From Sulfurovaceae bacterium (GTDB lineage: Bacteria; Campylobacterota; Campylobacteria; Campylobacterales; Sulfurovaceae), in contig JAQTLV010000001.1 in the NCBI GenBank assembly GCA_028714675.1, forward strand, positions 227,507 through 291,506: DNA of 64,000 nucleotides. Reading direction: 5' to 3'. Positions 44,058 to 53,731 of this stretch are shown in pieces (position 1 is the first letter of the stretch; every line of letters starts with the position of its first letter). Under the pieces are notes generated by a model. It made no database searches. It was not told the DNA's origin and saw only the letters and a program-made list of their open reading frames with translations. The translations under genes were made by a program, and so were the position numbers.

Positions 44058-45269
44058 GTGAAAAGAGTAGTTGTAACAGGCTTGGGCATGATAAATAGTC
44101 TTGGACATGATAAAGAGAGTTCTTTTAAAGCTATATTAGATGGTAAATGTGGGATAAAAAAAATTGAGCTTTTTGATGCCTCTGAACAATCTGTACAAAT
44201 AGCAGCTGAGGTTTTGGATTTTGACCCAAATACAGTTATGGATCCAAAAGAAGTAAAAAAAGCAGATAGATTTATACAACTTGGCTTAAAAGCTGCACAA
44301 GAAGCCATGCATGATGCTTCTTTTACTGAAGAATTTGATAGTGAGAGATTTGGAGTATCTTCAGCTTCTGGAATAGGTGGACTTGTAAATATAGAAAAAA
44401 ACTCACTTGTTTGCGAAGAAAAAGGACCTAGAAGAATTTCCCCATTTTTTATACCTTCTTCACTTGTAAATATGCTTGGAGGTTTTGTATCAATAGAGCA
44501 TGGTCTCAAGGGACCAAACCTATCATCTGTTACAGCATGTGCAGCAGGGACACATGCTATAAACGAAGCAACAAAAACAATTATGCTTGGTGGAGCAGAT
44601 AAAATGTTGGTTGTTGGCGCAGAATCTGCTATATGTGCTGTTGGAATAGGCGGTTTTGCTTCAATGAAGGCACTTTGCTCAGATAATGAAAATCCAAAAG
44701 GATCTTCTAGACCATTTGATAGTGATAGAAGTGGATTTGTGATGGGAGAGGGTGCTGGAGCTTTAGTTCTCGAAGAGTATGAGAGTGCAAAAGCAAGAGG
44801 AGCTAAAATATATGGTGAGGTTATAGGATTCGGCGAAAGTGGCGATGCAAATCATATCACAACGCCTGTTGTAGATGGTCCAACTCGTGCCATAAAAGCA
44901 GCTATGAATATGGCAGGAAGCCCAAAAGTTGATTATATAAATGCACACGGCACAAGTACACCAGCAAATGATAAAAATGAAACAGCAGCTATAAAAACTG
45001 TATTTGGTACAAATATTCCTCCTGTTAGTTCTACAAAAGGACAAATAGGGCATTGCTTGGGTGCTGCTGGCTCAATAGAGGCAGTAATTACACTTATGGC
45101 AATGAGAGACAGTATACTTCCTCCAACGATTAATTATACTACTCCTGATCCTGAATGTGACTTGGATTATATTCCAAATGTTGCAAGAAAAGCAGATGTT
45201 AATGTAGCAATGAGCAATTCATTTGGTTTTGGCGGAACCAATGGCGTTGTAATATTTAAAAAAATATAA
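44058..45269 (+). CDS. fabF: 3-oxoacyl-ACP synthase II
   Basis: 403 residues from a GTG at 44058 ([16 protein letters not shown]) preceded by aggaga. The Cys-His-His triad is visible: Cys in [12 protein letters not shown], His in [12 protein letters not shown] and His in [12 protein letters not shown]. It elongates acyl-ACP by malonyl condensation. The frame is open to 44010, but the added residues are not family-like. Confidence 0.96.
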   Translation: MKRVVVTGLGMINSLGHDKESSFKAILDGKCGIKKIELFDASEQSVQIAAEVLDFDPNTVMDPKEVKKADRFIQLGLKAAQEAMHDASFTEEFDSERFGVSSASGIGGLVNIEKNSLVCEEKGPRRISPFFIPSSLVNMLGGFVSIEHGLKGPNLSSVTACAAGTHAINEATKTIMLGGADKMLVVGAESAICAVGIGGFASMKALCSDNENPKGSSRPFDSDRSGFVMGEGAGALVLEEYESAKARGAKIYGEVIGFGESGDANHITTPVVDGPTRAIKAAMNMAGSPKVDYINAHGTSTPANDKNETAAIKTVFGTNIPPVSSTKGQIGHCLGAAGSIEAVITLMAMRDSILPPTINYTTPDPECDLDYIPNVARKADVNVAMSNSFGFGGTNGVVIFKKI

Positions 45270-45279
45270 GGATTTTATA

Positions 45280-46215
45280 ATGGTAACTTATCTTGATTTC
45301 GAAAAGCGTATCGAACATATAGACGAGGCTATCGAAAATGCAAAAGCTACCAATGATAAAAAATTATTACAAAAGCTAGAAGTTGATTTAGATAAAGAAG
45401 CAAAAAAGATTTATGGCGGATTGAACGATTATCAAAAGTTACAACTTGCACGCCATCCAGATCGTCCATATGCACTTGACTATATAAGAGTTATCTTAGA
45501 AGATAGTTATGAGATTCATGGGGATCGTGCTTTTTATGACGATAGCGCAATTGTTTGTTATATTGGTTATATTGATGGCAATAAAACTATGGTTATAGGT
45601 GAACAAAAAGGTAGAGGCATAAAAAACAAAATCAAAAGAAACTTTGGTATGCCAAATCCAGAAGGCTATAGAAAAGCCCTCAGATGTACTAGGCTTGCTG
45701 AAAAATTCAATATTCCAGTTCTTTTGCTAGTAGACACCCCAGGTGCATATCCAGGTATTGGTGCAGAAGAGAGAGGACAAAGTGAAGCTATTGCTAGAAA
45801 TCTTTTTGAATTCACGGGCATTAGAGTGCCACTCGTTTCTATCGTTATTGGTGAAGGCGGTAGTGGTGGAGCATTAGCCATAAGTGTAGCCGATAGACTT
45901 GCCATGATGAGATATTCTGTATTTTCTGTAATTTCACCTGAGGGTTGTTCTGCCATTCTTTGGGATGATCCTAAAAAGGTTGAAGTTGCAACAAAAGCAC
46001 TTAAGATTACTCCAGAGGACTTAATAAAACATAAGCTCGTTGATGATGTTCTTAATGAGCCATTAACAGGAGCACATAGAGATAAAGCTGGAGCTGCACA
46101 GGCAGTAAAAGATTATTACCTAAAATCACTTAGTGAACTTACAGCGATTAGCGTTGACGAAATGTTGGATTTGAGATATAAAAAACTTACTTCAATCGGT
46201 GCTTTTAAAGAATAG
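45280..46215 (+). CDS. accA: acetyl-CoA carboxylase carboxyltransferase subunit alpha
   Basis: 311 residues. Features: [14 protein letters not shown], the CoA-binding [32 protein letters not shown] and the oxyanion glycine run [11 protein letters not shown]. With AccD it forms malonyl-CoA, the first committed step of fatty-acid synthesis. Same operon as fabF (10-base gap). Confidence 0.96.
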   Translation: MVTYLDFEKRIEHIDEAIENAKATNDKKLLQKLEVDLDKEAKKIYGGLNDYQKLQLARHPDRPYALDYIRVILEDSYEIHGDRAFYDDSAIVCYIGYIDGNKTMVIGEQKGRGIKNKIKRNFGMPNPEGYRKALRCTRLAEKFNIPVLLLVDTPGAYPGIGAEERGQSEAIARNLFEFTGIRVPLVSIVIGEGGSGGALAISVADRLAMMRYSVFSVISPEGCSAILWDDPKKVEVATKALKITPEDLIKHKLVDDVLNEPLTGAHRDKAGAAQAVKDYYLKSLSELTAISVDEMLDLRYKKLTSIGAFKE

Positions 46216-46223
46216 TTGCATAT

Positions 46224-46835
46224 ATGATGCATGACATTGCTATATGGATAGTTGAGCTTATAGGTGGAGTAGGGTATTTCGGCATATTTATACTTATGTT
46301 TTTAGAAAGCACCTTTATCCCAATACCTAGCGAAGTTGTTATGATTCCAGCAGGATATCTTGCGTATAAAGGCGAAATGAACTTTTTTATAGCTACACTT
46401 ATGGGGACTCTAGGTTCTCTTTGCGGGGCTTTATTTAACTACTTTTTTGCTCTAAAATTCGGCAGAGTATTTTTACAAAAATATGGCAAGTATATTTTAT
46501 TCCCCCACAAGAAACAAGAAAAGTTGGAGCATTTTTTTCTACATCATGGAGAGATTTCTACTTTTAGTGGAAGATTGATTTTAGGGGTTCGTCATCTCAT
46601 ATCATTACCTGCCGGTTATGCAAAAATGAATCTAGTCAAATTTGTTATTTATACAACATTAGGTTCTTTTACATGGGTGCTTGTCTTGATGTTTGTAGGG
46701 TACTTTGTAGGCTCTAATGAAGCACTTGTAAAACATTATCTAAGCATAGCTACTGTTGTAGCTGCAATAACTATAATTTTGATAGCAATGGTGTATGTCT
46801 ATAAATTAAAAAAAGATGTTGATAAAGAAAAATAG
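46224..46835 (+). CDS. DedA-family membrane protein
   Basis: 203 residues. Family motifs are [20 protein letters not shown] near the N-terminus and [20 protein letters not shown] in the second half, with about five hydrophobic segments. DedA proteins have been linked to undecaprenyl phosphate or phospholipid flipping and membrane homeostasis; the exact substrate here is inferred only from family. It follows accA by 8 bases. Confidence 0.88.
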   Translation: MMHDIAIWIVELIGGVGYFGIFILMFLESTFIPIPSEVVMIPAGYLAYKGEMNFFIATLMGTLGSLCGALFNYFFALKFGRVFLQKYGKYILFPHKKQEKLEHFFLHHGEISTFSGRLILGVRHLISLPAGYAKMNLVKFVIYTTLGSFTWVLVLMFVGYFVGSNEALVKHYLSIATVVAAITIILIAMVYVYKLKKDVDKEK

Positions 46836-46874
46836 GTAAAAAGATATTCACCAGCCAAAGAGGCTAGCATGAGA

Positions 46875-47099
46875 TTATTTTTGAGCTTGTTTGTATTCTA
46901 GTATTAGTTTAAGAGCTTCGTCTTTTAATAAAAGTTTTTCTTTTTTAATAACTTCTAATTCAGCATCGCTTAAATGAAGTCTTCCCTCGTCTGAATCTTT
47001 TGCTTTTTGGTCAAGTTCATTGTGTTTTTCAAATATTTTTACAAAATGTGCATTTGTTTGCTTAAGTTGAGCGATTTCATCTCTATATTCGTGTAGCAT
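46875..47099 (-). CDS. YdcH-family (DUF465) small protein
   Basis: 74 residues, one long charged coiled coil. MLHEYRDEIAQLKQTNAHF and the C-terminal EKLLLKDEAL match the YdcH/DUF465 pattern. Function is unknown. It is convergent with the DedA gene; a small hairpin (AGCC-AAAGA-GGCT, about 46853-46865) lies between the two. Confidence 0.82.
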   Translation of the reverse strand: MLHEYRDEIAQLKQTNAHFVKIFEKHNELDQKAKDSDEGRLHLSDAELEVIKKEKLLLKDEALKLILEYKQAQK

Positions 47100-47155
47100 A
47101 TTACTTCCTTTATATTTTGATTATTATAACATTTTTACTGTTACAATCATTTTAG

Positions 47156-48361
47156 TTATGTACGATATTCTGCATTTATCTTGACATAATCATAACTAAG
47201 ATCACATCCATAAGATGTAAAATGACCATTGCCTAAACCTAGATCACAAGTTATATGAAAACTAGGCTGTTTCATAATTTTGTATGCTTTTTCTTCCCAA
47301 TCTTCATCTATGATGTCGCTTTCTCGTCTAGAGTATATGAGAAGTTCATCGTAGTGAATTACAAGTTTTTCTTCATCACACTCTATGCCACTAGCGCCTA
47401 TGGTTGAAGCTATTCTACCCCAGTTTGGATCTTCGCCAAATAGTGCAGTTTTGACTAATAATGAATTACTAAGAAGCATACTAGCTTTTTTGGCATCTTC
47501 GTCAGTTAGCGCACCTTTTACTTCAAATGCTACTGTTTTAGTTGCCCCTTCACCATCACGAAGTATCATCATGGCAAGCTCAAATGTGATTTTCTTTAAT
47601 GCTTCACCAAAGGCATCTTTGTTATAAGCTCCACTTTGTCTATTTGAGAGTAAAAATACACTATCATTTGTTGATGTGTCTCCATCAACAGAGATACGGT
47701 TAAAAGAATTTTCTGTGGCAATTCCTAAAAGTTCATCCATATCATCTTTTGGTATGTTGGCATCCGTGATTATAAAACATAACATTGTTGCCATAGCAGG
47801 ATTTATCATCCCAGCACCTTTTGCAATAGCAGCTAAATGAAAATGTGAGCCGTCTTTGAGTTCTACTTTAAAGCATATCTCTTTTTTAAAACTATCAGTT
47901 GTCATAATTGCTCTTGCTGTTTTGTTGCTATCTTTTGAACTGAAATCAAAATCATCAAATGCACTTGCAATTTTTGGAAGAGGTAATCTATAACCAATTA
48001 CACCAGTTGAACTCATAATAGGATTAGTAGTAGATATTTTGCTTTTTAAGGTTTCAAATAATTCTTCTATATCTTCAATCCCTTTTTGACCTGTCATAGC
48101 ATTGGCATTTTTTGCATTTATGAGAATAAAGTCTGTTTGAAAGTTTGCAGGATATTTCAAAAAATGTTTTATAGGCGCAGCTGTAAATCTGTTTGTTGTA
48201 AAACGTGCCGCTATATCACAAAGGCTATCACTTCTTATAAATGATACATCACCATCTATAGAGCCATCACTATTTGCTTTACGAAGTCCTACATTTGTAG
48301 ATCCGCTATAAAAGCCTTTAACATTGTCTAAACCATTTTTTAGTGATAATATTTGGAACAT
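47156..48361 (-). CDS. argJ: bifunctional glutamate N-acetyltransferase / amino-acid acetyltransferase
   Basis: 401 residues. ArgJ recycles the acetyl group in arginine biosynthesis. The self-cleavage site with the nucleophilic Thr is in NPAMATMLCF, preceded by GSHFHLAAIAKGAGMI. Other conserved parts are MSSTGVIGYRLP, SVDGDTSTNDSV and the C-terminal ...NAEYRT. The protein is processed autocatalytically into alpha and beta chains before the Thr. Confidence 0.95.
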   Translation of the reverse strand: MFQILSLKNGLDNVKGFYSGSTNVGLRKANSDGSIDGDVSFIRSDSLCDIAARFTTNRFTAAPIKHFLKYPANFQTDFILINAKNANAMTGQKGIEDIEELFETLKSKISTTNPIMSSTGVIGYRLPLPKIASAFDDFDFSSKDSNKTARAIMTTDSFKKEICFKVELKDGSHFHLAAIAKGAGMINPAMATMLCFIITDANIPKDDMDELLGIATENSFNRISVDGDTSTNDSVFLLSNRQSGAYNKDAFGEALKKITFELAMMILRDGEGATKTVAFEVKGALTDEDAKKASMLLSNSLLVKTALFGEDPNWGRIASTIGASGIECDEEKLVIHYDELLIYSRRESDIIDEDWEEKAYKIMKQPSFHITCDLGLGNGHFTSYGCDLSYDYVKINAEYRT

Positions 48362-48423
48362 GAGAGTTTCTCCAAATTAAATTTTGTAGTATTGAATTCT
48401 CCATAAATTTGAAGAATTTAAAA

Positions 48424-48457
48424 GAGCAGCTAGTCGCGAGGGCACTCTGCCGAAGAG
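48424..48457. repeat. GC-rich element resembling the one at 32570-32695 (inverted orientation)
   Basis: GCTAGTCGCGAGGGCACTCT (about 48428-48447) is the reverse-strand counterpart of the block near 32633-32652, 17 of 20 bases matching. A small hairpin CTCT-GCCGA-AGAG follows (48445-48457). It lies between rpmB and argJ, downstream of the rpmB terminator. Confidence 0.35.
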
Positions 48458-48484
48458 CTAATTTTGAGCTTTGCCCAAAATTAG
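48458..48484 (-). terminator. terminator hairpin overlapping the rpmB stop codon
   Basis: Perfect 9-bp stem CTAATTTTG / CAAAATTAG with a 9-base loop on the minus strand. The first arm contains the rpmB stop codon. No long T-run follows, so it may act as a 3'-end stabilising hairpin rather than a strong terminator. Confidence 0.5.
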
Positions 48485-48693
48485 TTATTTTCGACAGTTG
48501 CTTGTTGAGCTCTTTTTTTCATAGTTCTAAGAGTTGAAGCTGCTACTTTGATTTTTCTTGTAGTACCATCTTCAAGTGTAACTCTAAGAGTTCTTAAATT
48601 TGGAAGTTGTCTTCTTTTTGTTTTGTTATTTGCGTGTGATACATTATTTCCAGTTAATGGACCTTTGCCACTTATTTCACATCTGTTTGCCAT
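48481..48693 (-). CDS. rpmB: 50S ribosomal protein L28
   Basis: 70 residues, basic. Start [20 protein letters not shown] and the following [16 protein letters not shown] are typical of L28. It has only one Cys, so it is the zinc-free form. Monocistronic, with a good aaggtaag-type ribosome site. Confidence 0.96.
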   Translation of the reverse strand: MANRCEISGKGPLTGNNVSHANNKTKRRQLPNLRTLRVTLEDGTTRKIKVAASTLRTMKKRAQQATVENN

Positions 48694-48800
48694 AAGTCTT
48701 ACCTTTATTAATATGTTTTGCTTTTATAAAAAATGCAATTTTGTGTGCGATTATATCCAAAATACAATAAATTTTACTTAAATAAAAATAGTTTTTGTGT

Positions 48801-48806
48801 TATAAT
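48801..48806 (+). promoter_or_regulatory. -10 box of the rpe operon
   Basis: TATAAT 19 bases before the rpe ATG; no -35 seen. It would give a very short leader. Confidence 0.5.
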
Positions 48807-48825
48807 AAAGAAAAAAAGGAAGCGT

Positions 48826-49470
48826 ATGCTTGTAGCGCCTAGTATTTTATCAGCAGATTTTGGACAACTTTCAAATGATGTTAAAGCAATTTGTGACGGT
48901 GGGTGTGATTATGTACATATAGATGTTATGGATGGACATTTTGTACCAAATCTTACAATCGGTCCAGTTGTTGTAGAAGCTGTTGCAAAAGCAAGTAATA
49001 AGCCCCTTGATATCCATTTAATGGTAGAAAATAATAATTTTTTCATTGATTTGTTTGCACCATTAAAGCCAGAATTTATTTCATTTCACATCGAAGAAGA
49101 GAAACACCCTCATAGACTAATTCAAAAGATTAGAAGTTTGGGCATAAGACCAGCACTTGTTTTAAATCCTCATACATCTCCAGAAACTATAGAGTATCTA
49201 TTGGGCGATGTAGATATGGTTTTGCTTATGAGTGTAAATCCTGGGTTTGGTGGTCAATCATTTATACCATCAGTTATGCAAAAAGCAGAGAAATTAAAAG
49301 CCCTTATAAAAAAAAGAAATCCAAATTGTCTCATAGAGGTTGATGGCGGGGTGAGCGATAAAAATATAAATCAGCTAAAAGAGGCTGGCGTTGATATAGT
49401 AGTAGCAGGCTCTTACGTTTATGGTAATAAAAATGGTATAAAATATGCAATCGACTCTCTTAAAAACTAA
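48826..49470 (+). CDS. rpe: ribulose-phosphate 3-epimerase
   Basis: 214 residues, TIM barrel. Motifs: APSILSADFGQL, YVHIDVMDGHFVPN with metal-binding His/Asp, MSVNPGFGGQSF and EVDGGVSDKNI. It interconverts ribulose- and xylulose-5-phosphate. The ATG at 48826 follows aaaagga; the longer open frame from 48733 spans the promoter. Confidence 0.96.
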   Translation: MLVAPSILSADFGQLSNDVKAICDGGCDYVHIDVMDGHFVPNLTIGPVVVEAVAKASNKPLDIHLMVENNNFFIDLFAPLKPEFISFHIEEEKHPHRLIQKIRSLGIRPALVLNPHTSPETIEYLLGDVDMVLLMSVNPGFGGQSFIPSVMQKAEKLKALIKKRNPNCLIEVDGGVSDKNINQLKEAGVDIVVAGSYVYGNKNGIKYAIDSLKN

Positions 49471-50050
49471 AATCTGCGGCATAACAAATTTAGAAGACGC
49501 ATTAAATGCTTGTGAAGCTGGAGCAGATGCAATTGGATTTGTATTTTATGAAAAATCTCCAAGATACATAAATCCTAGTGCTGCAAAAGATATTATAAAA
49601 AAATTGCCACCATTTGTCAAAGTAGTAGGACTTTTTGTCAATGTAAATTCGGAAGATGTCAATAGAATTTGTCAACAATGCAATATAGATATTGCACAAA
49701 TTCATTTTGATGCGGATATCGAATTCTTTGATGATTTAGAAGTTCCATTTCTAAGAGTTGTTAGAGCGACTTGTAAAGAAGATATTGTCAAATATAGTGA
49801 CAACTATTGTCTAGTTGACGCTTTTGTGAAAAGTTTTGGTGGAGAAGGCAAAAGAGTAGCATTAGAGTGGTTTGATAATATTGATTGTTCAAAAATTATA
49901 TTAGCTGGTGGATTGAGTAGTGAAAATCTGCATGAACTTAAACCATATAATTTTTATGGTGTTGATGTGAGTAGCGGAGTTGAGATATCAAAAGGCAAAA
50001 AAGATAAAACAAAAGTAAAAGAGTTTATAGCTAATGCAAAAAGTCTATGA
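49445..50050 (+). CDS. trpF: phosphoribosylanthranilate isomerase
   Basis: 201 residues, TIM barrel of tryptophan synthesis. Motifs: the catalytic Cys in KICGITN, VVGLFVNVN, the catalytic Asp in CLVDAF, ILAGGLSSENL and GVDVSSGVE. It overlaps rpe by 26 bases and the exonuclease gene by 17, a tightly packed operon not related by pathway. Confidence 0.94.
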   Translation: MQSTLLKTKICGITNLEDALNACEAGADAIGFVFYEKSPRYINPSAAKDIIKKLPPFVKVVGLFVNVNSEDVNRICQQCNIDIAQIHFDADIEFFDDLEVPFLRVVRATCKEDIVKYSDNYCLVDAFVKSFGGEGKRVALEWFDNIDCSKIILAGGLSSENLHELKPYNFYGVDVSSGVEISKGKKDKTKVKEFIANAKSL

Positions 50051-50816
50051 ACAGCTGACATCTGCTTTTAGAAAAAATAGTGGCATTTTGGATGAGGGTA
50101 TATTTGAAAGTATTGTAAAAAAACATACATCTCTTTTTGAAGAGTGCGAGACTATCTTTTTGCTTCTTCAAGCATCTGGTTATCCGATAGAATATGAAAA
50201 TAGATATATCTATAAACCTTTTTTTACTACATTTAGAGAAGAGAAGTTTTGTATAATAGATGTAGAGACAAATGGCAGTAATCCAAGTAATTCCCAAGTT
50301 ATAGAAATAGGTGCCGTTATGGTTCAAGATAATCAAATAATAGATAGATTTGAGACATTTGTGGAGTGTGCATTTTTACCAGAATATATAACAAAGGTTA
50401 CAGGCATAGAGCCTATAGATTTACTCGGCGCTCCAAGCCAAAAAGAAGCATTGACAAATCTAAGGGTTTTTATGCAAGATGCCGTTTTTGTAGCTCATAA
50501 TGCAAGTTTTGATTATAGTTTTTTGAATGCTTCTTTTAAGAGACATGGACTAGGCGAAATAGGAAATATGAAAATGTGTACTATTGATTTAGCGCGTCGT
50601 ACATTTGAGAGTGAAAGATATGGTTTGGCTCATCTAATAGAATCTTTAGAGATACCAACAACGGTTCATCATAGAGCTTACAGTGATGCCTTGTCTGCTT
50701 ATTATGTAATGAAAAAGAGCCTTGAGACTATACCACATCATGTAAAAAGTAGTGACGATTTACTAAAATTTACAGCTTCTAGTAAAAAAGAGAGAAGCAA
50801 GAAAGATAAAGGATAA
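50034..50816 (+). CDS. DnaQ-like 3'-5' exonuclease
   Basis: 260 residues. The DEDDh motifs are complete: ExoI IIDVETNGSNP, ExoII VAHNASFDYSFL, ExoIII HHRAYSDALSA. An N-terminal 70-residue region (TSAFRKNSGILDEGIF...) without known motif precedes the nuclease. Either a replicative proofreading epsilon subunit or an RNase T-like enzyme is possible; the extra N-terminal segment argues for a Campylobacterota-specific variant. Confidence 0.85.
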   Translation: MQKVYEQLTSAFRKNSGILDEGIFESIVKKHTSLFEECETIFLLLQASGYPIEYENRYIYKPFFTTFREEKFCIIDVETNGSNPSNSQVIEIGAVMVQDNQIIDRFETFVECAFLPEYITKVTGIEPIDLLGAPSQKEALTNLRVFMQDAVFVAHNASFDYSFLNASFKRHGLGEIGNMKMCTIDLARRTFESERYGLAHLIESLEIPTTVHHRAYSDALSAYYVMKKSLETIPHHVKSSDDLLKFTASSKKERSKKDKG

Positions 50817-50820
50817 ATTT

Positions 50821-51471
50821 TTATTCAGTGATTTTGGGCGGTTGTTTCCCCATAAAATCATGTAAAAATAATATAGTTGCAAATAGCGGAGCAAATATAT
50901 TGACAATAGGAATATAGTTAAAAAGTGATGCTATCATCGCCAAGGTTCTACTTGATTTGGCATCTGGTTTGCCAAATAGCACACCTACATCATAAGCTGT
51001 TGGTTCCTTAATTTGTATGGACCAAAGATAAAGCATAATAATTTGACCAATTACAGGTATAAATATAAGTGGTAAAGCAAGTACGAATAGTAATAAAAAT
51101 ATTACTGTTGATTTTAAATTTATGAACACCACTTTCAAAATGTTTGGCTTGCCATTAGGAGCAATATCTGGATAATGTCTTAATGAGATATCTTTTATGA
51201 CATCATCACTCCATATAGATGTATTTATGGAAATGAGAGAAATAAATAAAATATAACCAAATATGGCTTTTATCAAAGTTTGGCTTGAAACTTGGAGCCA
51301 ATCCCATGGCATAAAAGATAGATAACTAGATATTAGTGAACTTATAATCCCCCACATTCCCCACATTATAGCTATTGTCGCGATTAGACTAAATATTGCT
51401 ATTTTGAAAACAAAGAAAACTACTTTAAAACTTAAAATATCACCAAAAGTTTTTATTATAGAGCTTATCAT
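50821..51471 (-). CDS. EI24-domain membrane protein (CysZ-like)
   Basis: 216 residues, about six hydrophobic segments, with the family-type stretch VLALPLIFIPVIGQIIMLYL and the later YIPIVNIFAPLFATILFLHD. CysZ imports sulfate, but EI24 family members are diverse, so transport specificity is unassigned. The start codon directly abuts the stop of the carbonic-anhydrase-like gene. Confidence 0.75.
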   Translation of the reverse strand: MISSIIKTFGDILSFKVVFFVFKIAIFSLIATIAIMWGMWGIISSLISSYLSFMPWDWLQVSSQTLIKAIFGYILFISLISINTSIWSDDVIKDISLRHYPDIAPNGKPNILKVVFINLKSTVIFLLLFVLALPLIFIPVIGQIIMLYLWSIQIKEPTAYDVGVLFGKPDAKSSRTLAMIASLFNYIPIVNIFAPLFATILFLHDFMGKQPPKITE

Positions 51472-51999
51472 CTAGTTCATATACTCATTTTTAAATTTTA
51501 CATATCTAGCAGCACTTGCATAAAGTTCTGCAACTTCATCATCGGTAAGTTCTCTCACAACCTTTGCTGGACTTCCCATTATAAGACTTCTTGGAGGAAA
51601 GACTTTATTTTTTGTCACCAATGCTCCTGCACCCACAATGGATTCTTTACCTATGACAGCACCATCTAGTATAGTTGCACTCATCCCTATTAGACAAGCA
51701 TCTTCTATGGTGCAACCATGAAGCATAACACGATGTCCTACTGTTACATCATTGCCTATGATAGTTGGGTACCCATCACTCATGTCTTCTTTTTTATAAT
51801 GTGTTACATGTACCATTGAGAGATCTTGGATATTGCTTCTATCGCCTATCTTAATATAATGAACATCACCTCTTATGACAACTCCAAACCATGCTGCACT
51901 ATCTTTTCCCATTTCAACTCTACCAATCACATCTGCACTATGTGCGATAAAAGTATTTTCTCCAATTTTTGGAGTATAATTTTTAAAATTCATAATCAT
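51472..51999 (-). CDS. gamma-carbonic-anhydrase-family hexapeptide protein
   Basis: 175 residues, left-handed beta-helix repeats (for example VIGRVEMGKDSAAWFGVVIR, ATILDGAVIGKESIVGAGAL). Zinc-site histidines are visible in MVHVTHYKK, GHRVMLHGC. It belongs to the YrdA/CaiE-like gamma-CA family; many members lack detectable CO2 hydration activity, so activity is uncertain. Start ATG at 51999 or 51993. Confidence 0.85.
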   Translation of the reverse strand: MIMNFKNYTPKIGENTFIAHSADVIGRVEMGKDSAAWFGVVIRGDVHYIKIGDRSNIQDLSMVHVTHYKKEDMSDGYPTIIGNDVTVGHRVMLHGCTIEDACLIGMSATILDGAVIGKESIVGAGALVTKNKVFPPRSLIMGSPAKVVRELTDDEVAELYASAARYVKFKNEYMN

Positions 52000-52114
52000 T
52001 TTTTTTATCCATATTTTATTTGTAATTATAACAAATTTACAAATCTAATTTATTGTTTTGTTATCGATTGTATATCGTTATAACAATATTTACCTTTGGT
52101 TTAGAAAATTTTTA

Positions 52115-52120
52115 TATAAT
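52115..52120 (+). promoter_or_regulatory. -10 box of the eptA operon
   Basis: TATAAT 24 bases before the ATG at 52145, with an aggaaatat ribosome site between. No -35. Confidence 0.5.
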
Positions 52121-52144
52121 TTGCAAAATAATTTTAGGAAATAT

Positions 52145-53731
52145 ATGAAATTTACACAAAACAGATTGATATTTATAACTTCATTGTTTTTTGTGTTTTT
52201 TTATAACTTGTCATTTTTTTCAAATACACTAAAAGTATATCCTTTAGCTTTTTCTAATGTTGGATTTTTAATCTCATTGGCTGTTACTCTTTGGGCTGCT
52301 ATAGTTTTTATTTTGGAACTTTTTAGTTATAAAAAAACCATCAAACCATTACTTATATTTTTACTTTTTGCATCATCTTTCGCGGCATATTTTATGGATA
52401 CTTATGGTGTTATTATAGATGATGGAATGCTCATAAATGCAGTACAAACAAACGTTAATGAATCTTTAGGTCTTTTAAGTTTTAAACTCATTTTATATAT
52501 TTTGTTTCTAGGAGTATTGCCAAGCATTTTTATATATAAAGTTAAAATTAACTACCAAAGTGTAAAAAAAGAGTTAATATCTAAAATGATTGCTATATTT
52601 ATAGCATTGTGTGTCATTGGTTTGTCTGTTTTTGCATTTAGTGGATATTATGCATCATTTTTTAGAGAGCATAAGCCACTTCGTCAACATACAAATCCAA
52701 CATTTTGGGTATACAGTGTTGGTAAACTTACTGGCTCACTTTTGAAAAACCAAAACAAAGAAGTTGTAAAAATAGGACTTGACGCTAAAATTGAAAACAA
52801 CCCAAGAAAAAAAGTTGTCATTATGGTTGTAGGAGAAGCGGCTAGATGGGATCACTTTTCTCTAAATGGATACAGTAGGGAAACAAATCCAATGCTTAAA
52901 AAAGAAGATATTGTCAATCTTCCAAATGTATATTCATGTGGCACATCAACAGCTTATAGCGTTCCTTGTATGTTTTCTATTAAAACACGAAAAGAGTTTG
53001 ATATAGATGATGCACCATATGAAGAGAACGTACTTGATGTTCTTAAGCATACAGGAAAAGTTGCCATTATTTGGAGGGATAATAATTCTGACTCAAAAAA
53101 GGTGGCAGATAGAGTAATAGAGCAAGATTATAGAACTTCTAAAAATAATACAATTTGCGATAGTGAGTGTAGAGATGATGGTATGCTTGTCGGACTTGAT
53201 AAATTTATAGAACAAAACAAAGATAAAGACATACTAATAGTTCTTCACCAAATGGGCAATCATGGGCCAGAGTACTATAAAAGATATACCAAAGATTTTG
53301 AGAAGTTTACACCAACTTGCAAAACAAATCAACTTGAGAGTTGTAAAAATGAAGAGATCGTAAATGCGTATGATAATGTCATCCTTTATACTGATTCATT
53401 TTTGTCAAAGACTATAAATTTTCTAAAAAAATATGACACCAACTATGATACAAGCATGATTTACATGAGTGACCATGGAGAGAGTCTTGGAGAAAATGGT
53501 GTTTATTTGCATGGAATGCCATATATGATAGCCCCAGAAGCACAAAAACACGTTGGTGCAGTTTTATGGTTTGGTGATAGCACAAAAAAAACTATTCCAT
53601 ATCAGAAAATAGTTCAAAATGCCAACAAAGAATATTCACAAGATAATCTTTTCCATACATTACTTGGCTTATTTGCTGTTAAAAGTAGTGTTTATGACAA
53701 AAGCAAGGATATGATAAATGAAAATAAATAA
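52145..53731 (+). CDS. eptA: phosphoethanolamine transferase (EptA family)
   Basis: 528 residues. Five N-terminal membrane helices are followed by a periplasmic sulfatase-fold domain. Catalytic motifs: metal Glu in VVGEAARWDHFSLNGY, nucleophile Thr in CGTSTAYSVPCMFS, and MSDHGESLGENG with metal His/Asp. It moves phosphoethanolamine from PE onto lipid A or another envelope acceptor (in Campylobacter, EptC also modifies flagellar rod protein and glycans). Acceptor is not determinable here. The ATG at 52145 avoids the promoter covered by a longer frame. It overlaps the PAP2 gene by 14 bases. Confidence 0.92.
   Translation: MKFTQNRLIFITSLFFVFFYNLSFFSNTLKVYPLAFSNVGFLISLAVTLWAAIVFILELFSYKKTIKPLLIFLLFASSFAAYFMDTYGVIIDDGMLINAVQTNVNESLGLLSFKLILYILFLGVLPSIFIYKVKINYQSVKKELISKMIAIFIALCVIGLSVFAFSGYYASFFREHKPLRQHTNPTFWVYSVGKLTGSLLKNQNKEVVKIGLDAKIENNPRKKVVIMVVGEAARWDHFSLNGYSRETNPMLKKEDIVNLPNVYSCGTSTAYSVPCMFSIKTRKEFDIDDAPYEENVLDVLKHTGKVAIIWRDNNSDSKKVADRVIEQDYRTSKNNTICDSECRDDGMLVGLDKFIEQNKDKDILIVLHQMGNHGPEYYKRYTKDFEKFTPTCKTNQLESCKNEEIVNAYDNVILYTDSFLSKTINFLKKYDTNYDTSMIYMSDHGESLGENGVYLHGMPYMIAPEAQKHVGAVLWFGDSTKKTIPYQKIVQNANKEYSQDNLFHTLLGLFAVKSSVYDKSKDMINENK

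Noticed and set aside
43916-44509. 197-residue reverse-strand open frame across acpP and fabF
   Set aside because: Overlaps two conserved genes and their intergenic region; composition is that of a shadow frame.
48733-48825. Upstream extension of Rpe
   Set aside because: It covers the TATAAT promoter and ribosome site; the family begins at MLVAPSILSADF.
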